A stretch of DNA of 64,000 bases. Source: Bradyrhizobium sp. 195 (GTDB lineage Bacteria > Pseudomonadota > Alphaproteobacteria > Rhizobiales > Xanthobacteraceae). The notes beneath the pieces were generated by a model, which ran no database searches, was not told the DNA's origin, and saw nothing but the letters and a program-made list of their open reading frames with translations. This document shows positions 54,344 through 63,855 of the stretch, in pieces; the stretch's first letter is position 1; every line of letters starts with the position of its first letter. The translations under genes and the position numbers were made by a program. The stretch covers positions 62,001 to 126,000 of the forward strand of contig NZ_CP082161.1 of the NCBI RefSeq assembly GCF_023101665.1, given 5' to 3'.

Positions 54344-57300
54344 TCCTCGATCCCCAATCCGCCGGCCGCGGACCATTCCTTGATCCGGGCGAGGTCGTCA
54401 TAGGCGCCATAGCGGTTCGTCCACATCGGCAGGTTCAGCGAGGTGTAAGGCTGATTCTCGTCCTCAAAAGCGCGGATCAGGGCCTCCAGCTTGGCTCGCG
54501 CCTCGGCAGCTGCCGTATCCGGCGGCTGCGGCTCGTCACCCTGCTTGAACTTGAGCTGGAGAATGCGCTCCTCGCCCGGCGGATTGTTCCCGCTGAGACG
54601 GATATAGACGAGCTGGCTCACGGAGGCGCCAGCATCGATATTGGGAAAGCCGCCTTCGCGCAGAATCGCGGCCTCCAGGGTCAGCTGCGGCGAGAGGCCC
54701 ATGCGGACCTGCTTGCCGGTCGGCGGCTGTCCGGTCTTGTAGTCGAGGATGGCGTAGCTGCCGCCCGTGCGGCGTTCGATGCGGTCGGCGCGCGCGGAAA
54801 GATAGAAAGTGCGCGCATTGTCGAGCCGGATCGAGATTTCGCCGCGGGTCTCCGCGGTGATCGCCTCGATCGCCTCGCGGCGCACGGTCTCCCATTCGCC
54901 AAACCAGCGCGCGATGCGCTGGAAGCGCGGCCACCACAGCGCTCGCGCCTCGGGGCGCTCCATCAGCGGCGCAAAATACTTTTCACCGATCGCGCGCAGC
55001 ACGCGGGCGGGATCGTCGGGCAGGCGCGTGGCATAGGCTTCGGTGAATTCGCCAAGCGCATCGTGGATGGCCGAGCCGCGGTCGGCGGCCGACAGCGGCA
55101 TATCGACGGGATCGAGCGCATCGAGCCGCAAGATGTGCTTGGCGTAGATCGTGTAGGGATCGCGCAGCCAATCCTCGATCGTGGTGACCGACATTTTTAG
55201 CGGTCGCACCGCGCGCGGCGGCCGCGGCTCGGGCTGCTTGATCGGTTGGACTTCGGCGGGCTGGTCGAGCGCGCCGGCGAACTGCACATATTTCTCACCG
55301 GCCCGAACGGCCGCCTTCCAATGATCGTCGCCGGCAACCGCTTCCAACCGGTGCAGGAAGCGCGAAGCAACCGCCGGCGCGCCGCCGGCCTTGGCGGAAT
55401 GGGTGAGGATGACTTCGTCGCCGCCGAGCAGCTGTGCGAAGTCGTGTGCGGACAGGCCGATGCGGCGCTCCGGCAGATCGAGACCGAGCTCGTGCCGCAT
55501 CGGTCGGCTGAGCCAGGGGTCGATCCGTGGCGACGGCGGCCAGACGCCTTCGATCAGGCCGCCGATGATGATGCGGTCGGCCTGCATCAGGCGCGATTCC
55601 AGCGGGCCGTAGATCTGCAGCTGCGCGCCTGGCTTGTCCCGCCGCCGTACCGCGCGATCGCCGAACGCGGTCTGGAACACATCAGGATAATCGGACAGCG
55701 GCACCATCAATCCGCTGGTCGTGCCGCCGCGCAGGAGGTCGTCGAAGACGCCGGCGAGCGCGAGGCCCTCGCGCTCCTCGAAGGCCAGCGGAATGCCCTG
55801 TTCGTCCAGCGACAGCTCGATCATGATCTCGCGATGCCGATGCGCGAGCTCGGCGAAGTCGAATGGCTTTGACGATACGAGGCTTTCGATCGGCGCCAAC
55901 GCCTTCTGCAAGGCATCGATCAGCGTCTGGATGCGATCGATATCCTCGGCCTTGAGCCGCGCGCGTGGCTCGGCCTTGTGGAGTGCGGAGACCTCGCTGC
56001 GCCAGAGCTTTGTCAGCTCGTCGCGAAAGCGGTTGAACTCGCGCAAGAGACCGCCCGTGCCGGCAGGCGGGCGCGTGCCGCGCAACATCGCGAGCTCCAG
56101 CCCTTCGATCGCCGCTTTCCACGCGCCCGCCGCGCGGCCGAGCCGGCACAGCGGATGCTTCAGCATCGCCAGCAATGTCGGCGGCTCCAGGCCCTTTGTC
56201 GCGGCCTCTGCCACGAGTCGTGCAAAGACCCCGGCGGATGTTTCCATCAGCACGTCACCGCCGGAATCGTCGAAATCGAGATCCCATCGCGTCAGCGCCG
56301 CCATCACCCGTCGCGCCAGCGCACGATCGGGCGTCACCAGCGCCGCCGACTTGTCGAGATGTCGTGATTCGCGCATCGCAATCGCGATCGCGAGCGCTTC
56401 CATCTCAGGGTTGGGCGCTTCGACGACGGCAAGGTTTGTCATGCCGCCGGCGATCTTTGCAGCGACATCCGGTTGTTTCAGCCGGTCGTGCCAGACTTCC
56501 GTCTTGGCTGACGGCCGCATCGATTCCGAGGCGAGCAGGTCGCGGCCGCCTTCTGCCGGCGGCTGGAGAATGTCAACGTCGCTGCGCTTGATGCCAAACC
56601 GATCCAGCAGCGCATTCATGGCATATTGCGGATGGTTCGACGCCGGATGCTCCGCGAATTTGCCGAGCGCATCGCGAACGCCGCCGATGGTCCGCCAGGC
56701 ATCGTCATCGAGATCGGTGTCGAGGCCCGGCAGCACCACGGCGCCATGCGGCAGCGATGCGACGGCGTGCAGGAATTTGGCGGTGGCGGGCATCGAGCCG
56801 GTCGAGCCCGCCGCGATCACGGGGCCATTGGGATGCGCAGTCAGGCGTTTGGCTTCCGCCGCGATCAGGAGATCGCGCCGTGCCGCGGGTTCGATCCGCT
56901 TGATCTCGGCGAGATGAGCGGGCCAGGCGATGCGCGCGATGCGCAGAAATTCGAGCGAGTGCTGCCAGTAGCGGTCGAGGTTATCAGGCACGAGGCCATC
57001 GAGCGCGTTCCAGTCGACGCCGCGCGTGACCATGTCGTCGATCAGGCGTGCGAGGTCGCCGGCGAGAGCAAGCGTGGAAGCGGGGCCGCCGACCACCAGC
57101 GGCGCCAGCACCGGACCCTTGGCCCAGGCGGCGACGAGCTGCGCCAGCGTCAGCCGCCGTTCGAGCTCGCCGAGCCGCGGCGGAATGTCGAGCGGCGTTG
57201 AGCCGGAAAACTGCTCGGCTTCATCGGCGAAGGCGAGTTCGTCCTCGTCGATGTCGCCGAGCGCAACGATGCGCGGCAGCACCACCGCGTCGGCCTTCAT

Positions 57301-57483
57301 CTCGTCGAGGAAGATCTCGCGCACAACGCGCATCGCGCGGCGGGTCGGCAGGTACAGCGTGACGTCCGCCAGCCGGGCCGGTTCCTTGCGCGCCTCGAAT
57401 CCGTCGACCAGCCGTCCGTCGAGCAGGCTCGTGACGACAGTGCGCAAGAACGGAACTGAGATGGGAACGCTGAGAACGCGCAT
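54337..57483 (-). CDS. addB: Double-strand break repair protein AddB
   Basis: A 1048-aa alphaproteobacterial AddB (ATG 57483, MRVLSVPISVPFLRTVVTSL). RLADVTLYLPTRRAMRVVRE, AGSTGSMPATAKFLHAVASL, GGLIEGVWPPSPRIDPWLSR and the nuclease end YAILDYKTGQPPTGKQVRMG are family features. AddB lacks helicase function but carries a second nuclease. It overlaps addA, so the complex subunits are made together. Confidence 0.95.
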   Translation of the reverse strand: MRVLSVPISVPFLRTVVTSLLDGRLVDGFEARKEPARLADVTLYLPTRRAMRVVREIFLDEMKADAVVLPRIVALGDIDEDELAFADEAEQFSGSTPLDIPPRLGELERRLTLAQLVAAWAKGPVLAPLVVGGPASTLALAGDLARLIDDMVTRGVDWNALDGLVPDNLDRYWQHSLEFLRIARIAWPAHLAEIKRIEPAARRDLLIAAEAKRLTAHPNGPVIAAGSTGSMPATAKFLHAVASLPHGAVVLPGLDTDLDDDAWRTIGGVRDALGKFAEHPASNHPQYAMNALLDRFGIKRSDVDILQPPAEGGRDLLASESMRPSAKTEVWHDRLKQPDVAAKIAGGMTNLAVVEAPNPEMEALAIAIAMRESRHLDKSAALVTPDRALARRVMAALTRWDLDFDDSGGDVLMETSAGVFARLVAEAATKGLEPPTLLAMLKHPLCRLGRAAGAWKAAIEGLELAMLRGTRPPAGTGGLLREFNRFRDELTKLWRSEVSALHKAEPRARLKAEDIDRIQTLIDALQKALAPIESLVSSKPFDFAELAHRHREIMIELSLDEQGIPLAFEEREGLALAGVFDDLLRGGTTSGLMVPLSDYPDVFQTAFGDRAVRRRDKPGAQLQIYGPLESRLMQADRIIIGGLIEGVWPPSPRIDPWLSRPMRHELGLDLPERRIGLSAHDFAQLLGGDEVILTHSAKAGGAPAVASRFLHRLEAVAGDDHWKAAVRAGEKYVQFAGALDQPAEVQPIKQPEPRPPRAVRPLKMSVTTIEDWLRDPYTIYAKHILRLDALDPVDMPLSAADRGSAIHDALGEFTEAYATRLPDDPARVLRAIGEKYFAPLMERPEARALWWPRFQRIARWFGEWETVRREAIEAITAETRGEISIRLDNARTFYLSARADRIERRTGGSYAILDYKTGQPPTGKQVRMGLSPQLTLEAAILREGGFPNIDAGASVSQLVYIRLSGNNPPGEERILQLKFKQGDEPQPPDTAAAEARAKLEALIRAFEDENQPYTSLNLPMWTNRYGAYDDLARIKEWSAAGGLGIEEW

Positions 57484-57570
57484 GAGCTGCCTGATTCGAA
57501 GGATCACGCAATATAGGGAGCCGGGCGCGGATGGTCATGGGCCGGGGCGGGATCTTCCCCGCTGTCCCAC

Positions 57571-57610
57571 TGTCATTCCGGGTTCACGCTCACGCGCGCC
57601 CCGGAATGAC
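57571..57610. repeat. Palindromic repeat family D, short copy
   Basis: tgtcattccgggttcacg / cgcgcgccccggaatgacgg; half-size relative of the element at 9131-9243. Confidence 0.75.
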
Positions 57611-57637
57611 GGGAGGCGCCACGCCCCGCTCCCCGCT

Positions 57638-57740
57638 GCCGTAGGGTGGGCAAAGGCGCGCTTGCGCCGTGCCCACGTATCTCTCAGTGAGTTTTTCAGC
57701 TTGATTTCGTGGGCACGCTTCGCTTTGCCCACCCTACGGC
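57638..57740. repeat. Palindromic repeat family F
   Basis: gccgtagggtgggcaaaggcg and cgctttgcccaccctacggc outer arms, cgtgcccacg and cgtgggcacg inner arms, in the gap between addB and murU. Confidence 0.88.
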
Positions 57741-57758
57741 ACCATCTTCGAGGCTGGC

Positions 57759-58481
57759 TTACGCCACGCTCTCCAGGAACGCCTCTTCCGCGGCGTGCAC
57801 CGCGTCGGGGGTGCCGACATGCATCCAGACGCCGTCGAGGCGGAGGCCGAACAGCCGCTCCTGCTCGTTGGCGCGGTCGAACATCTTTGTCAGCGAGAAC
57901 TCCCCCTTCGGGGCGTCTTCGAAGATCGACGGCGACAGGATCGCGGCGCCGGCATAGACGAACGGAACGACCTCTTTTTCCTTGCGCTTGCGCAGGGCGC
58001 CATCGGGCAGCATGCCGTAGTCGCCGCGGCCGCTATAGCCGATGCTGGTCGCGGTCGGCGCCATCAGGAGCAGAATGTCCATGCGCTCAGGGTCGAAGTT
58101 TTCAGCGAGCCGCATCAGGTTCGAGCGCACGCCGTCGATCCACAGCGTGTCGGAATTGACGTGGAAGAACGGCGCATCGCCGAGCAGCGGCAGCGCCTTG
58201 ACCACGCCGCCGCCAGTGCCGAGCACCTGGTCGCGTTCGTCGGAGATGGTCACGCGCGGATGCTGGCGCGATGCGGTGTGATCGATGATCTGGTCGGGCA
58301 GGTAATGCACGTTGACCACGGCCTCGGTCACGCCGGCATGGCCGAGCTTGTCGAGCACGTGGTCGAGCAGCGGTTGACCGGCCACCGGTACCATCGGCTT
58401 CGGCATCTTGTCCGTCAGCGGACGCATGCGCAGGCCGAATCCTGCGGCGAGCACCATGGCTTTGGTCGGTTTGACGGACAT
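57759..58481 (-). CDS. murU: Nucleotidyltransferase, probable MurNAc-1-phosphate uridylyltransferase
   Basis: A 240-aa sugar-phosphate nucleotidyltransferase: AMVLAAGFGLRMRPLTDKMP is the NTP-binding signature with KPMVPVAGQPLLDHVLDKLG, then VVNVHYLPDQIIDHTASR, GTGGGVVKALPLLGDAPFFH and MHVGTPDAVHAAEEAFLE. MurU makes UDP-MurNAc from MurNAc-1-P in the AmgK/MurU cell-wall salvage route; the AmgK homologue is two genes upstream. A mannose-1-P guanylyltransferase role is the alternative. Confidence 0.83.
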   Translation of the reverse strand: MSVKPTKAMVLAAGFGLRMRPLTDKMPKPMVPVAGQPLLDHVLDKLGHAGVTEAVVNVHYLPDQIIDHTASRQHPRVTISDERDQVLGTGGGVVKALPLLGDAPFFHVNSDTLWIDGVRSNLMRLAENFDPERMDILLLMAPTATSIGYSGRGDYGMLPDGALRKRKEKEVVPFVYAGAAILSPSIFEDAPKGEFSLTKMFDRANEQERLFGLRLDGVWMHVGTPDAVHAAEEAFLESVA

Positions 58482-58599
58482 CCTTCGCTTTCTCAGACCT
58501 TTCGCGTTCGCAGCAATCCTAACACGAGGTTCGATCAGCCGCACCGCATCTCAACCGCCTTAACCAGCCGCCGTGACGGTTGTACGACGGGTGTTGCCA

Positions 58600-58917
58600 T
58601 CATGCCCCGACGGCTGTGGAACGCGCCTTTTTCTTCTTGTCGCCGAGCTTGAGGAAATTGACGCCGATCTGGTCGCCATTGACCCAGGCCAGCTCGCAGC
58701 GCCGGTAGGCCAAGCCGGTGGACGACAGCAGGAGAAAGAACTCTTTCAGATGCAGGCCCTCGACCGAGCCGTCGATGGTCAGCTTGGCGCCGGTTTCGGA
58801 GACGTCCTCCATGGTGCAGTCGCGCCGCCAGGTGCCGTCGATCCCCATCATCTGGGCCGAAATCCCGCGCTCGAAAACAACCCTGCTGTTGCCGCGCTGG
58901 TCCGTCTTTACCGCCAT
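58600..58917 (-). CDS. PilZ domain protein
   Basis: A 105-aa stand-alone PilZ domain. The c-di-GMP-binding residues are intact: RxxxR as R8-G-N-S-R12 and the DxSxxG motif DVSETG (38-43). The rest (GAKLTIDGSVEGLHLKEFFL, YRRCELAWVNGDQIGVNFLK) is the beta-barrel. It should act as a c-di-GMP-dependent adaptor with an unknown partner. It lies between murU and the tsaE-amgK fusion, all on the same strand. Confidence 0.9.
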   Translation of the reverse strand: MAVKTDQRGNSRVVFERGISAQMMGIDGTWRRDCTMEDVSETGAKLTIDGSVEGLHLKEFFLLLSSTGLAYRRCELAWVNGDQIGVNFLKLGDKKKKARSTAVGA

Positions 58918-59003
58918 GTGCCCGCTCCAGCCCCGTATTTATTCGGCTGCCTTGCCGCCAGAATACCGACGTTTTGGCTAACAGCCGGTAAATCGGGCCC
59001 AAA

Positions 59004-60524
59004 TCAGGCCCTCGGCGGTGGGACGTTGGCGAGATACCAGTCGCGCAAGGCGCTCAGCGCCGGATGCGCCAGCGAGCGCTGGAGATAGGTCCAGATACGC
59101 GGCTGGTGACGGAGGTAATGCGGCTTGCCGTCGCGGCGGTTGAGGCGGGCGAAGGTGCCGAGCAGGCGCGTGTTCCGCTGCGCCGACATGATGGCGTAGA
59201 GCTCGGCGAAGCCCGCGGCGTCGAAGCCTGCATCGTTCGCGCGGCGTGCTTTGATGTAGCGCGACAGCAGGGTCAGCTCGACCGTCTCGGGCACGTCGAT
59301 GCGGGCGTCCTGAAGCAGCGAGACGACGTCGTAGGATTGCGGTCCGAGCACGGTGTCCTGGAAATCGATCACGCCGACGCGTTCGATGCCGCTGCGATCC
59401 CCGAGCCAGATCAGATTGGGCGAGTGGTAGTCGCGTATGACCCACGTCCTCGGCGCCGCCAGCGGCTTCCTCAGCAGCTCGCGCCACATCGCGAAGAATT
59501 CCGTGCGCTTTTCGTCGCTCAGCGGCGCGTTGCGGTCGGGCAGATACCATTCCGGCATCAGGCCGATTTCGATCAAGAGCGCGTCGATGTCGAAGACCGG
59601 GATGTCGTAGCTCTGGCCCGCCAGCGGCAGGGCTTCCGGCAGCGTCTTGGCGTGCAGCCTGGCCAGCACGTCGGTCGCAACCTCGTAGCGCTCGGCAATC
59701 GGCCGCGCCGGCTCGCCCTCGATCACGCCTTCACTGCCGAAATCCTCGGTGATCAGAAAGCCATGGTTGAGATCGGAATGGTGGATTGCGGGCGCCGAGA
59801 TGCCCTGGGCGCGCAGCCCTTCGTCGATTGCGACGAAGGGCTTTACATTCTCGGCGAGATGCACCGCGGCGCTGTAGGATTTTCCGTTGTACATCGTAGC
59901 ACCATCAGGGCGCTGCGGGAAGTTCATGAGGATGACGATCGCCTCGTCGCGCAGCAGCCGCGCATAGGAGCGGGTCGAGGCGTCACCGGCCATGCGCTTG
60001 CGCGTCGCATCCATGTAGCCCGAGGCGTCGAGGAATTCACGCAGCGACTTCAGCCGCGCGACTTGCGCGGCACCCTTGCCGTAGCCGGTGATGTCGGCGG
60101 CGCGTGCAGTCGAGCCCAGCGCCGGCCGATGCGTCAACGCGATGTCGATGCGGTCTTGCGGCATCGCCGACGGCGCGCGCTCGGGCCATTCGATCAGGAC
60201 GAGGGTGGCATCCGGGAGCGGCGACAGCCCGATCTCCTCGAGCTCGCTCTCGTCCTCGACGCGGTAGAGATCGGCATGCATCACCGGAAACGGCGGCAGC
60301 TCGTAGCCCTGCACCAACGTGAAGGTCGGGCTCGGCACCTCCAGCGCGTCGTCGCCCGCGAGGTAGCGGATCAGGCTGCGCGCCGCCGCGGTCTTGCCGG
60401 CACCGAGATCGCCGGTGAGGGTGATGACGTCGCCGGGGCCGACCAGCAGCGCGAGGTCGGCCATCAATTGCGCGGTAGCCGTCTCGTTGTGGAGCGCGAC
60501 GGAGAATGTGACGGGTTCTGTCAT
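59004..60524 (-). CDS. tsaE: TsaE / phosphotransferase (AmgK-like) fusion protein
   Basis: A 506-aa fusion. Residues 1-~155 are TsaE, the ATPase of the tRNA t6A37 complex: GDLGAGKTAAARSLIRYLAG (38-57), VPSPTFTLVQGYELPPFP and MHADLYRVEDESELEEIGL. Residues ~165-506 are an APH-type kinase: VILMNFPQRPDGATMYNGKS, HSDLNHGFLITEDFG, the catalytic loop IRDYHSPNLIWLGDRSG and VGVIDFQDTVLGPQSYDVVS, which matches AmgK (MurNAc/GlcNAc-1-kinase). Its ATG overlaps the divL TGA. The fusion is common in Alphaproteobacteria; the kinase probably feeds MurU. Confidence 0.92.
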   Translation of the reverse strand: MTEPVTFSVALHNETATAQLMADLALLVGPGDVITLTGDLGAGKTAAARSLIRYLAGDDALEVPSPTFTLVQGYELPPFPVMHADLYRVEDESELEEIGLSPLPDATLVLIEWPERAPSAMPQDRIDIALTHRPALGSTARAADITGYGKGAAQVARLKSLREFLDASGYMDATRKRMAGDASTRSYARLLRDEAIVILMNFPQRPDGATMYNGKSYSAAVHLAENVKPFVAIDEGLRAQGISAPAIHHSDLNHGFLITEDFGSEGVIEGEPARPIAERYEVATDVLARLHAKTLPEALPLAGQSYDIPVFDIDALLIEIGLMPEWYLPDRNAPLSDEKRTEFFAMWRELLRKPLAAPRTWVIRDYHSPNLIWLGDRSGIERVGVIDFQDTVLGPQSYDVVSLLQDARIDVPETVELTLLSRYIKARRANDAGFDAAGFAELYAIMSAQRNTRLLGTFARLNRRDGKPHYLRHQPRIWTYLQRSLAHPALSALRDWYLANVPPPRA

Positions 60525-63025
60525 TCGGCGGCGTCGCGATGCGCCGCCTGGTCGGTCGGGAAGTCGCAGATCACGACCGTGCCCCGGCCGACGATCGAAT
60601 CCACCCGCACCTTGCCGCCATGCAGCTCGACGAAGGAGCGCACCAGCGACAGGCCGAGCCCGGCGCCGCGGTGACGCGAGCCCTGCGAGCGGCTTTCGAA
60701 CCAGTTGAACACCTTGTCCTTCATGTCGGCAGGTATTCCAGGTCCTGAATCTGTCACGGTGAAGACCACGCTGCGCTCGGTGCGCCGCGCGCTGATTCCG
60801 ACGGTGGAATCCTGTGGAGAAAACCCGACGGCGTTGGCGAGGAGGTTATAGAGCACCTGTACCACGCGCTTCTCGTCGCCGATGAAGCTGCCGATATCGG
60901 GCGCGATCTCGACCTTGAGGCGGATACGGTCGGTGGCGAGCCGGTCCTGGATGCCCTCGGCGGCAAGCTCGATGGTCTTGCTGACGTCGACCGGGCCGAG
61001 TTCCAACTTCATCGCGCCGGCGTCGATGGTGGCGAGATCGAGGATGTTGTTGGTCAGCGCCAGTAGGGCGTTGGTCGATTTGGTGACGTAGTCGAGATAT
61101 TCGGCTTGTTTTGGGGTGAGCGGCCCGGTCGAGGGATCGCTGAGGAAGTGCGCGAAACCGATGATGGTGGTGAGCGGCGAGCGCAGCTCGTAGGAGACGT
61201 GGTGGACGAAATCCACCTTCATCTGGTCCGCGGCCTCCAGCGCCTCGTTGCGCTCGCGCAGGGCGCGCTCGACGTTCTCGGTGTCCGTGATGTCCTGGAA
61301 CGTCAGCATGGTCGCGCCGTCATGCAGCGGGCGGATCATGCCGTCGAGCACGCTGCCGTCCTTGCGTTCCAGCTTCAGCGGAACGTCGGCGCGGCTCTCG
61401 ATCGAGGTGACGGCCTCGCGGATCTGGCGCCAGACCGCGGGATCGTCGAACAGCTGGTGGCACCAGCCTTCGACGGTCTGGATGTGCGGCTCGTCGCGCA
61501 TGGCATCGCTCGACAGCTTCCACATCCGGACGAAGGCCGGGTTGAACAGTTGCGCCTTGCCGTTGCTGCCGAACACCGCGACGCCCTCGGCGAGGCTGTC
61601 CAGCGTTTCGCGCTGGACGCGGATCATGCCGTCGAAGCGGCGGGCGAGCTCGAGGCTCTCGGTGACGTCGTCGAACAGATAGGTGACGCCGCCTTCCGGG
61701 TTCGGCGTGGTGACGACCGAGAGCGCGCGGCCGTCGGGGAGATACCAGGTGTCCTTGGTCGTCTCGACCGCGCGATAGGCCTCGTGCAGTTTTGATTTCC
61801 AGGCGCGGAAATCGGGCTGCTCCGGCAGCTTGCGCGCGGCGCGAAGCTGGTCGAGCACGCTGGAATCATCAGGATTGGCGTCGAGGAAGCTGCGGTCCAG
61901 GTCCCACAGCCGGCGGTAGGAATCGTTGTAGAAGGCGAGCCGGCGCTGACCGTCGAACACGGCCACGCCGGAGGAGAGCTGATCCAGCGTGCGGCGATGC
62001 GCCTCCGCCATCCGCACCAGCGCCGAACTGAGCGCATCCGCCTCGCTGGCATCGATGGCGACGCCCACGCTGCCGCTGCCGACATTGACGGCGCGCACGT
62101 CGTAGATTCGGCGCTCGCCGCTGATCACGATCGGCAGCCGCGCGTTGAAATTGGCCGCGTCCTTCAGTCCCCGCTCCATCGCGGTGCGGTCGGCGCTGTC
62201 GAGCAGCTCGAGCTTGCGCTCCTGCGCGTCGGTGACGTTGTTCGCCTCGGTGGCACGGACATAGGCCGGGTTGGCGTAGGTCAGCGCGCCGTTCTCGCTC
62301 TTGGCCCAGATTGGCCAGGGTGCGGCGGCGGCAAAGCCGCGCAGCATCTCGGTCTCGTCGGAGAGCGCATTGTAGCGCAGATTGGTCTCGGCCAGATCGC
62401 GGCGGAGCCCCGAGAGTTCGCGAATCCGGACAATGGCCTGGCCGCCGATAGCACGGCCGATGGCCTCCAGCGTGTGGCCATGCGCGGTGGTCAGCGTCAG
62501 CTGGAACCCGTCGCCCCGGTCGCGGAGTGCATCGACCGCATGATCCATCTGCAGCGCGGGTTCCGGCGGCAGCCAGGTTCCGAATGCGAGCACGCGTTGC
62601 GGCGAGGAATCGCGCGGCAGCACCATGGAGATGTCGCCGGAGATCTGCGCGCGATTGTCGCCGGCCGGCCAGGAGATCAGGATTTGCGGCTCGGCGAACA
62701 GCAGCGCGCCGAAACGATCGGCCTGGAGCTGCAGTTCCCCGATTCGGGCGCGCAGCTGCGCCTCGTTCTTGGCCGTGCGCACGCGCGTGCGCATCAACAG
62801 GATCGCGGCCATCACCGAGAAGCCGAGCAGGGCCAGCGCGGTGGCGAGCACCGCGAGTTCCTGCCGGTTGAAATCCAGCATGATGGAAAGGGTGTCGATG
62901 AGGTCGGCGGCCTCGGCCGGCGCAGCCGGCAGCAGCGCTGCAAGAGCGCCTCCCAACAAGCCGTTGCGCACGAGCGATGTGCACGACAGCAGCGTCCGAC
63001 GCATCGACACGATCACGCCTGACAT
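60521..63025 (-). CDS. divL: DivL-like PAS sensor kinase with tyrosine at the phospho-acceptor site
   Basis: An 834-aa membrane-anchored histidine-kinase homologue. An N-terminal signal/TM region (VRNGLLGGALAALLPAAPAE) and a second span (LAVLATALALLGFSVMAAIL) precede several PAS domains (~230-330, 340-460, 475-580). In the HisKA box, FVHHVSYELRSPLTTIIGFA has Y612 where kinases have His. HATPase motifs follow (NLLANAVGFSP as N-box, SGPGIP, GAGLGLSLVRSFVELHGG). DivL of Caulobacter has the same Tyr and controls CckA/CtrA phosphorylation rather than acting as a normal kinase. Start ATG 63025 is chosen; ATG 63004 is possible. The 4-bp overlap couples it to tsaE-amgK. Confidence 0.9.
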   Translation of the reverse strand: MSGVIVSMRRTLLSCTSLVRNGLLGGALAALLPAAPAEAADLIDTLSIMLDFNRQELAVLATALALLGFSVMAAILLMRTRVRTAKNEAQLRARIGELQLQADRFGALLFAEPQILISWPAGDNRAQISGDISMVLPRDSSPQRVLAFGTWLPPEPALQMDHAVDALRDRGDGFQLTLTTAHGHTLEAIGRAIGGQAIVRIRELSGLRRDLAETNLRYNALSDETEMLRGFAAAAPWPIWAKSENGALTYANPAYVRATEANNVTDAQERKLELLDSADRTAMERGLKDAANFNARLPIVISGERRIYDVRAVNVGSGSVGVAIDASEADALSSALVRMAEAHRRTLDQLSSGVAVFDGQRRLAFYNDSYRRLWDLDRSFLDANPDDSSVLDQLRAARKLPEQPDFRAWKSKLHEAYRAVETTKDTWYLPDGRALSVVTTPNPEGGVTYLFDDVTESLELARRFDGMIRVQRETLDSLAEGVAVFGSNGKAQLFNPAFVRMWKLSSDAMRDEPHIQTVEGWCHQLFDDPAVWRQIREAVTSIESRADVPLKLERKDGSVLDGMIRPLHDGATMLTFQDITDTENVERALRERNEALEAADQMKVDFVHHVSYELRSPLTTIIGFAHFLSDPSTGPLTPKQAEYLDYVTKSTNALLALTNNILDLATIDAGAMKLELGPVDVSKTIELAAEGIQDRLATDRIRLKVEIAPDIGSFIGDEKRVVQVLYNLLANAVGFSPQDSTVGISARRTERSVVFTVTDSGPGIPADMKDKVFNWFESRSQGSRHRGAGLGLSLVRSFVELHGGKVRVDSIVGRGTVVICDFPTDQAAHRDAAE

Positions 63026-63250
63026 AGTTGCCCCAAGATCGCACGGATTTGCGCGCGGCGACCCCCGTCGCGCGCGAATCAAAAGACAATACCCTCACCG
63101 TGACTCCGCCGGTAAGAGTCCAGATCGTGAACGTAAAGATGGTCCCTAAAAAATGCCCGGCGCGGTGTTCCCGCTCACGTAGTTCTTTGGGATGATTCGG
63201 CTGGGATCGCCGTGTGTTAGCGCGTAACGCGGATGCTCGCGCGGCGCGGA

Positions 63251-63378
63251 AGGTGCGCTCCCTCCCCCGCTTGCGGGGGAGGGTCGGGGGAGAGGGTGTC
63301 TCCGCGACGAAGACTCCCCAGAGGTGAAAACCCTCACCCGCGCCTTTGGCGCGACCTCTCCCGCAAGCGGGAGAGGTG
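63251..63378. repeat. Palindromic repeat family A, copy 5
   Basis: gtgcgctccctcccccgcttgcgggggagggt...gagagggtgtctccgcg, then the inverted half acctctcccgcaagcgggagaggt. The 63026-63396 interval holds this repeat and, upstream of divL, 225 bp in which I see no gene. Confidence 0.9.
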
Positions 63379-63396
63379 TACCCACGCACAGCTCGG

Positions 63397-63855
63397 TTAG
63401 CGGCCGGTCGAGCCGAAGCCGCCGGCGCCGCGATCGGTGGTCGACAAGGTAGTCACGGGAACCAGCGCGGCCTGCACCACGGGCGCGATCACCATCTGGG
63501 CGATTCGCTCGCCGCGCTTGATCACGAAGCCGGCTTGGCTGTGATTGATCAGGATCACCTTGATCTCGCCGCGGTAGTCCGCGTCGATCGTGCCCGGCGA
63601 GTTCAGCACGGTGACGCCGTGCTTGGCCGCAAGACCCGAGCGCGGCCGCACCTGCGCCTCGTGCCCGGGCGGCAATGCGATCGCAAGCCCCGTCGGCACC
63701 AGCGCATATTGGCCGGGTGCCAGCGTGAGGGGTTCGTTGTCAGGAACGGCGGCCATCAGGTCGAGGCCCGCGGCCTCCGCCGTCTGATAGGCCGGCATTG
63801 GCAGGCCGTCCGCATGGGCGAGGCGTTGCAGTTCGACAGTGACCTTCGTGCTCAA
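63397..63855 (-). CDS. dut: dUTP diphosphatase
   Basis: A 152-aa trimeric dUTPase that turns dUTP into dUMP and keeps uracil out of DNA. It starts at a TTG (63855), overlapping the coaBC stop (TTGA): (M)[19 protein letters not shown]. Motifs are AGLDLMAAV (1), [11 protein letters not shown] (2), [18 protein letters not shown] (3), RGERIAQMV (4) and GAGGFGSTG (5, the C-terminal arm). Confidence 0.97.
   Translation of the reverse strand: MSTKVTVELQRLAHADGLPMPAYQTAEAAGLDLMAAVPDNEPLTLAPGQYALVPTGLAIALPPGHEAQVRPRSGLAAKHGVTVLNSPGTIDADYRGEIKVILINHSQAGFVIKRGERIAQMVIAPVVQAALVPVTTLSTTDRGAGGFGSTGR

Noticed and set aside
52445..54403. 652-aa plus-strand frame opposite addA
   Set aside because: Antisense shadow of addA without recognisable domains.
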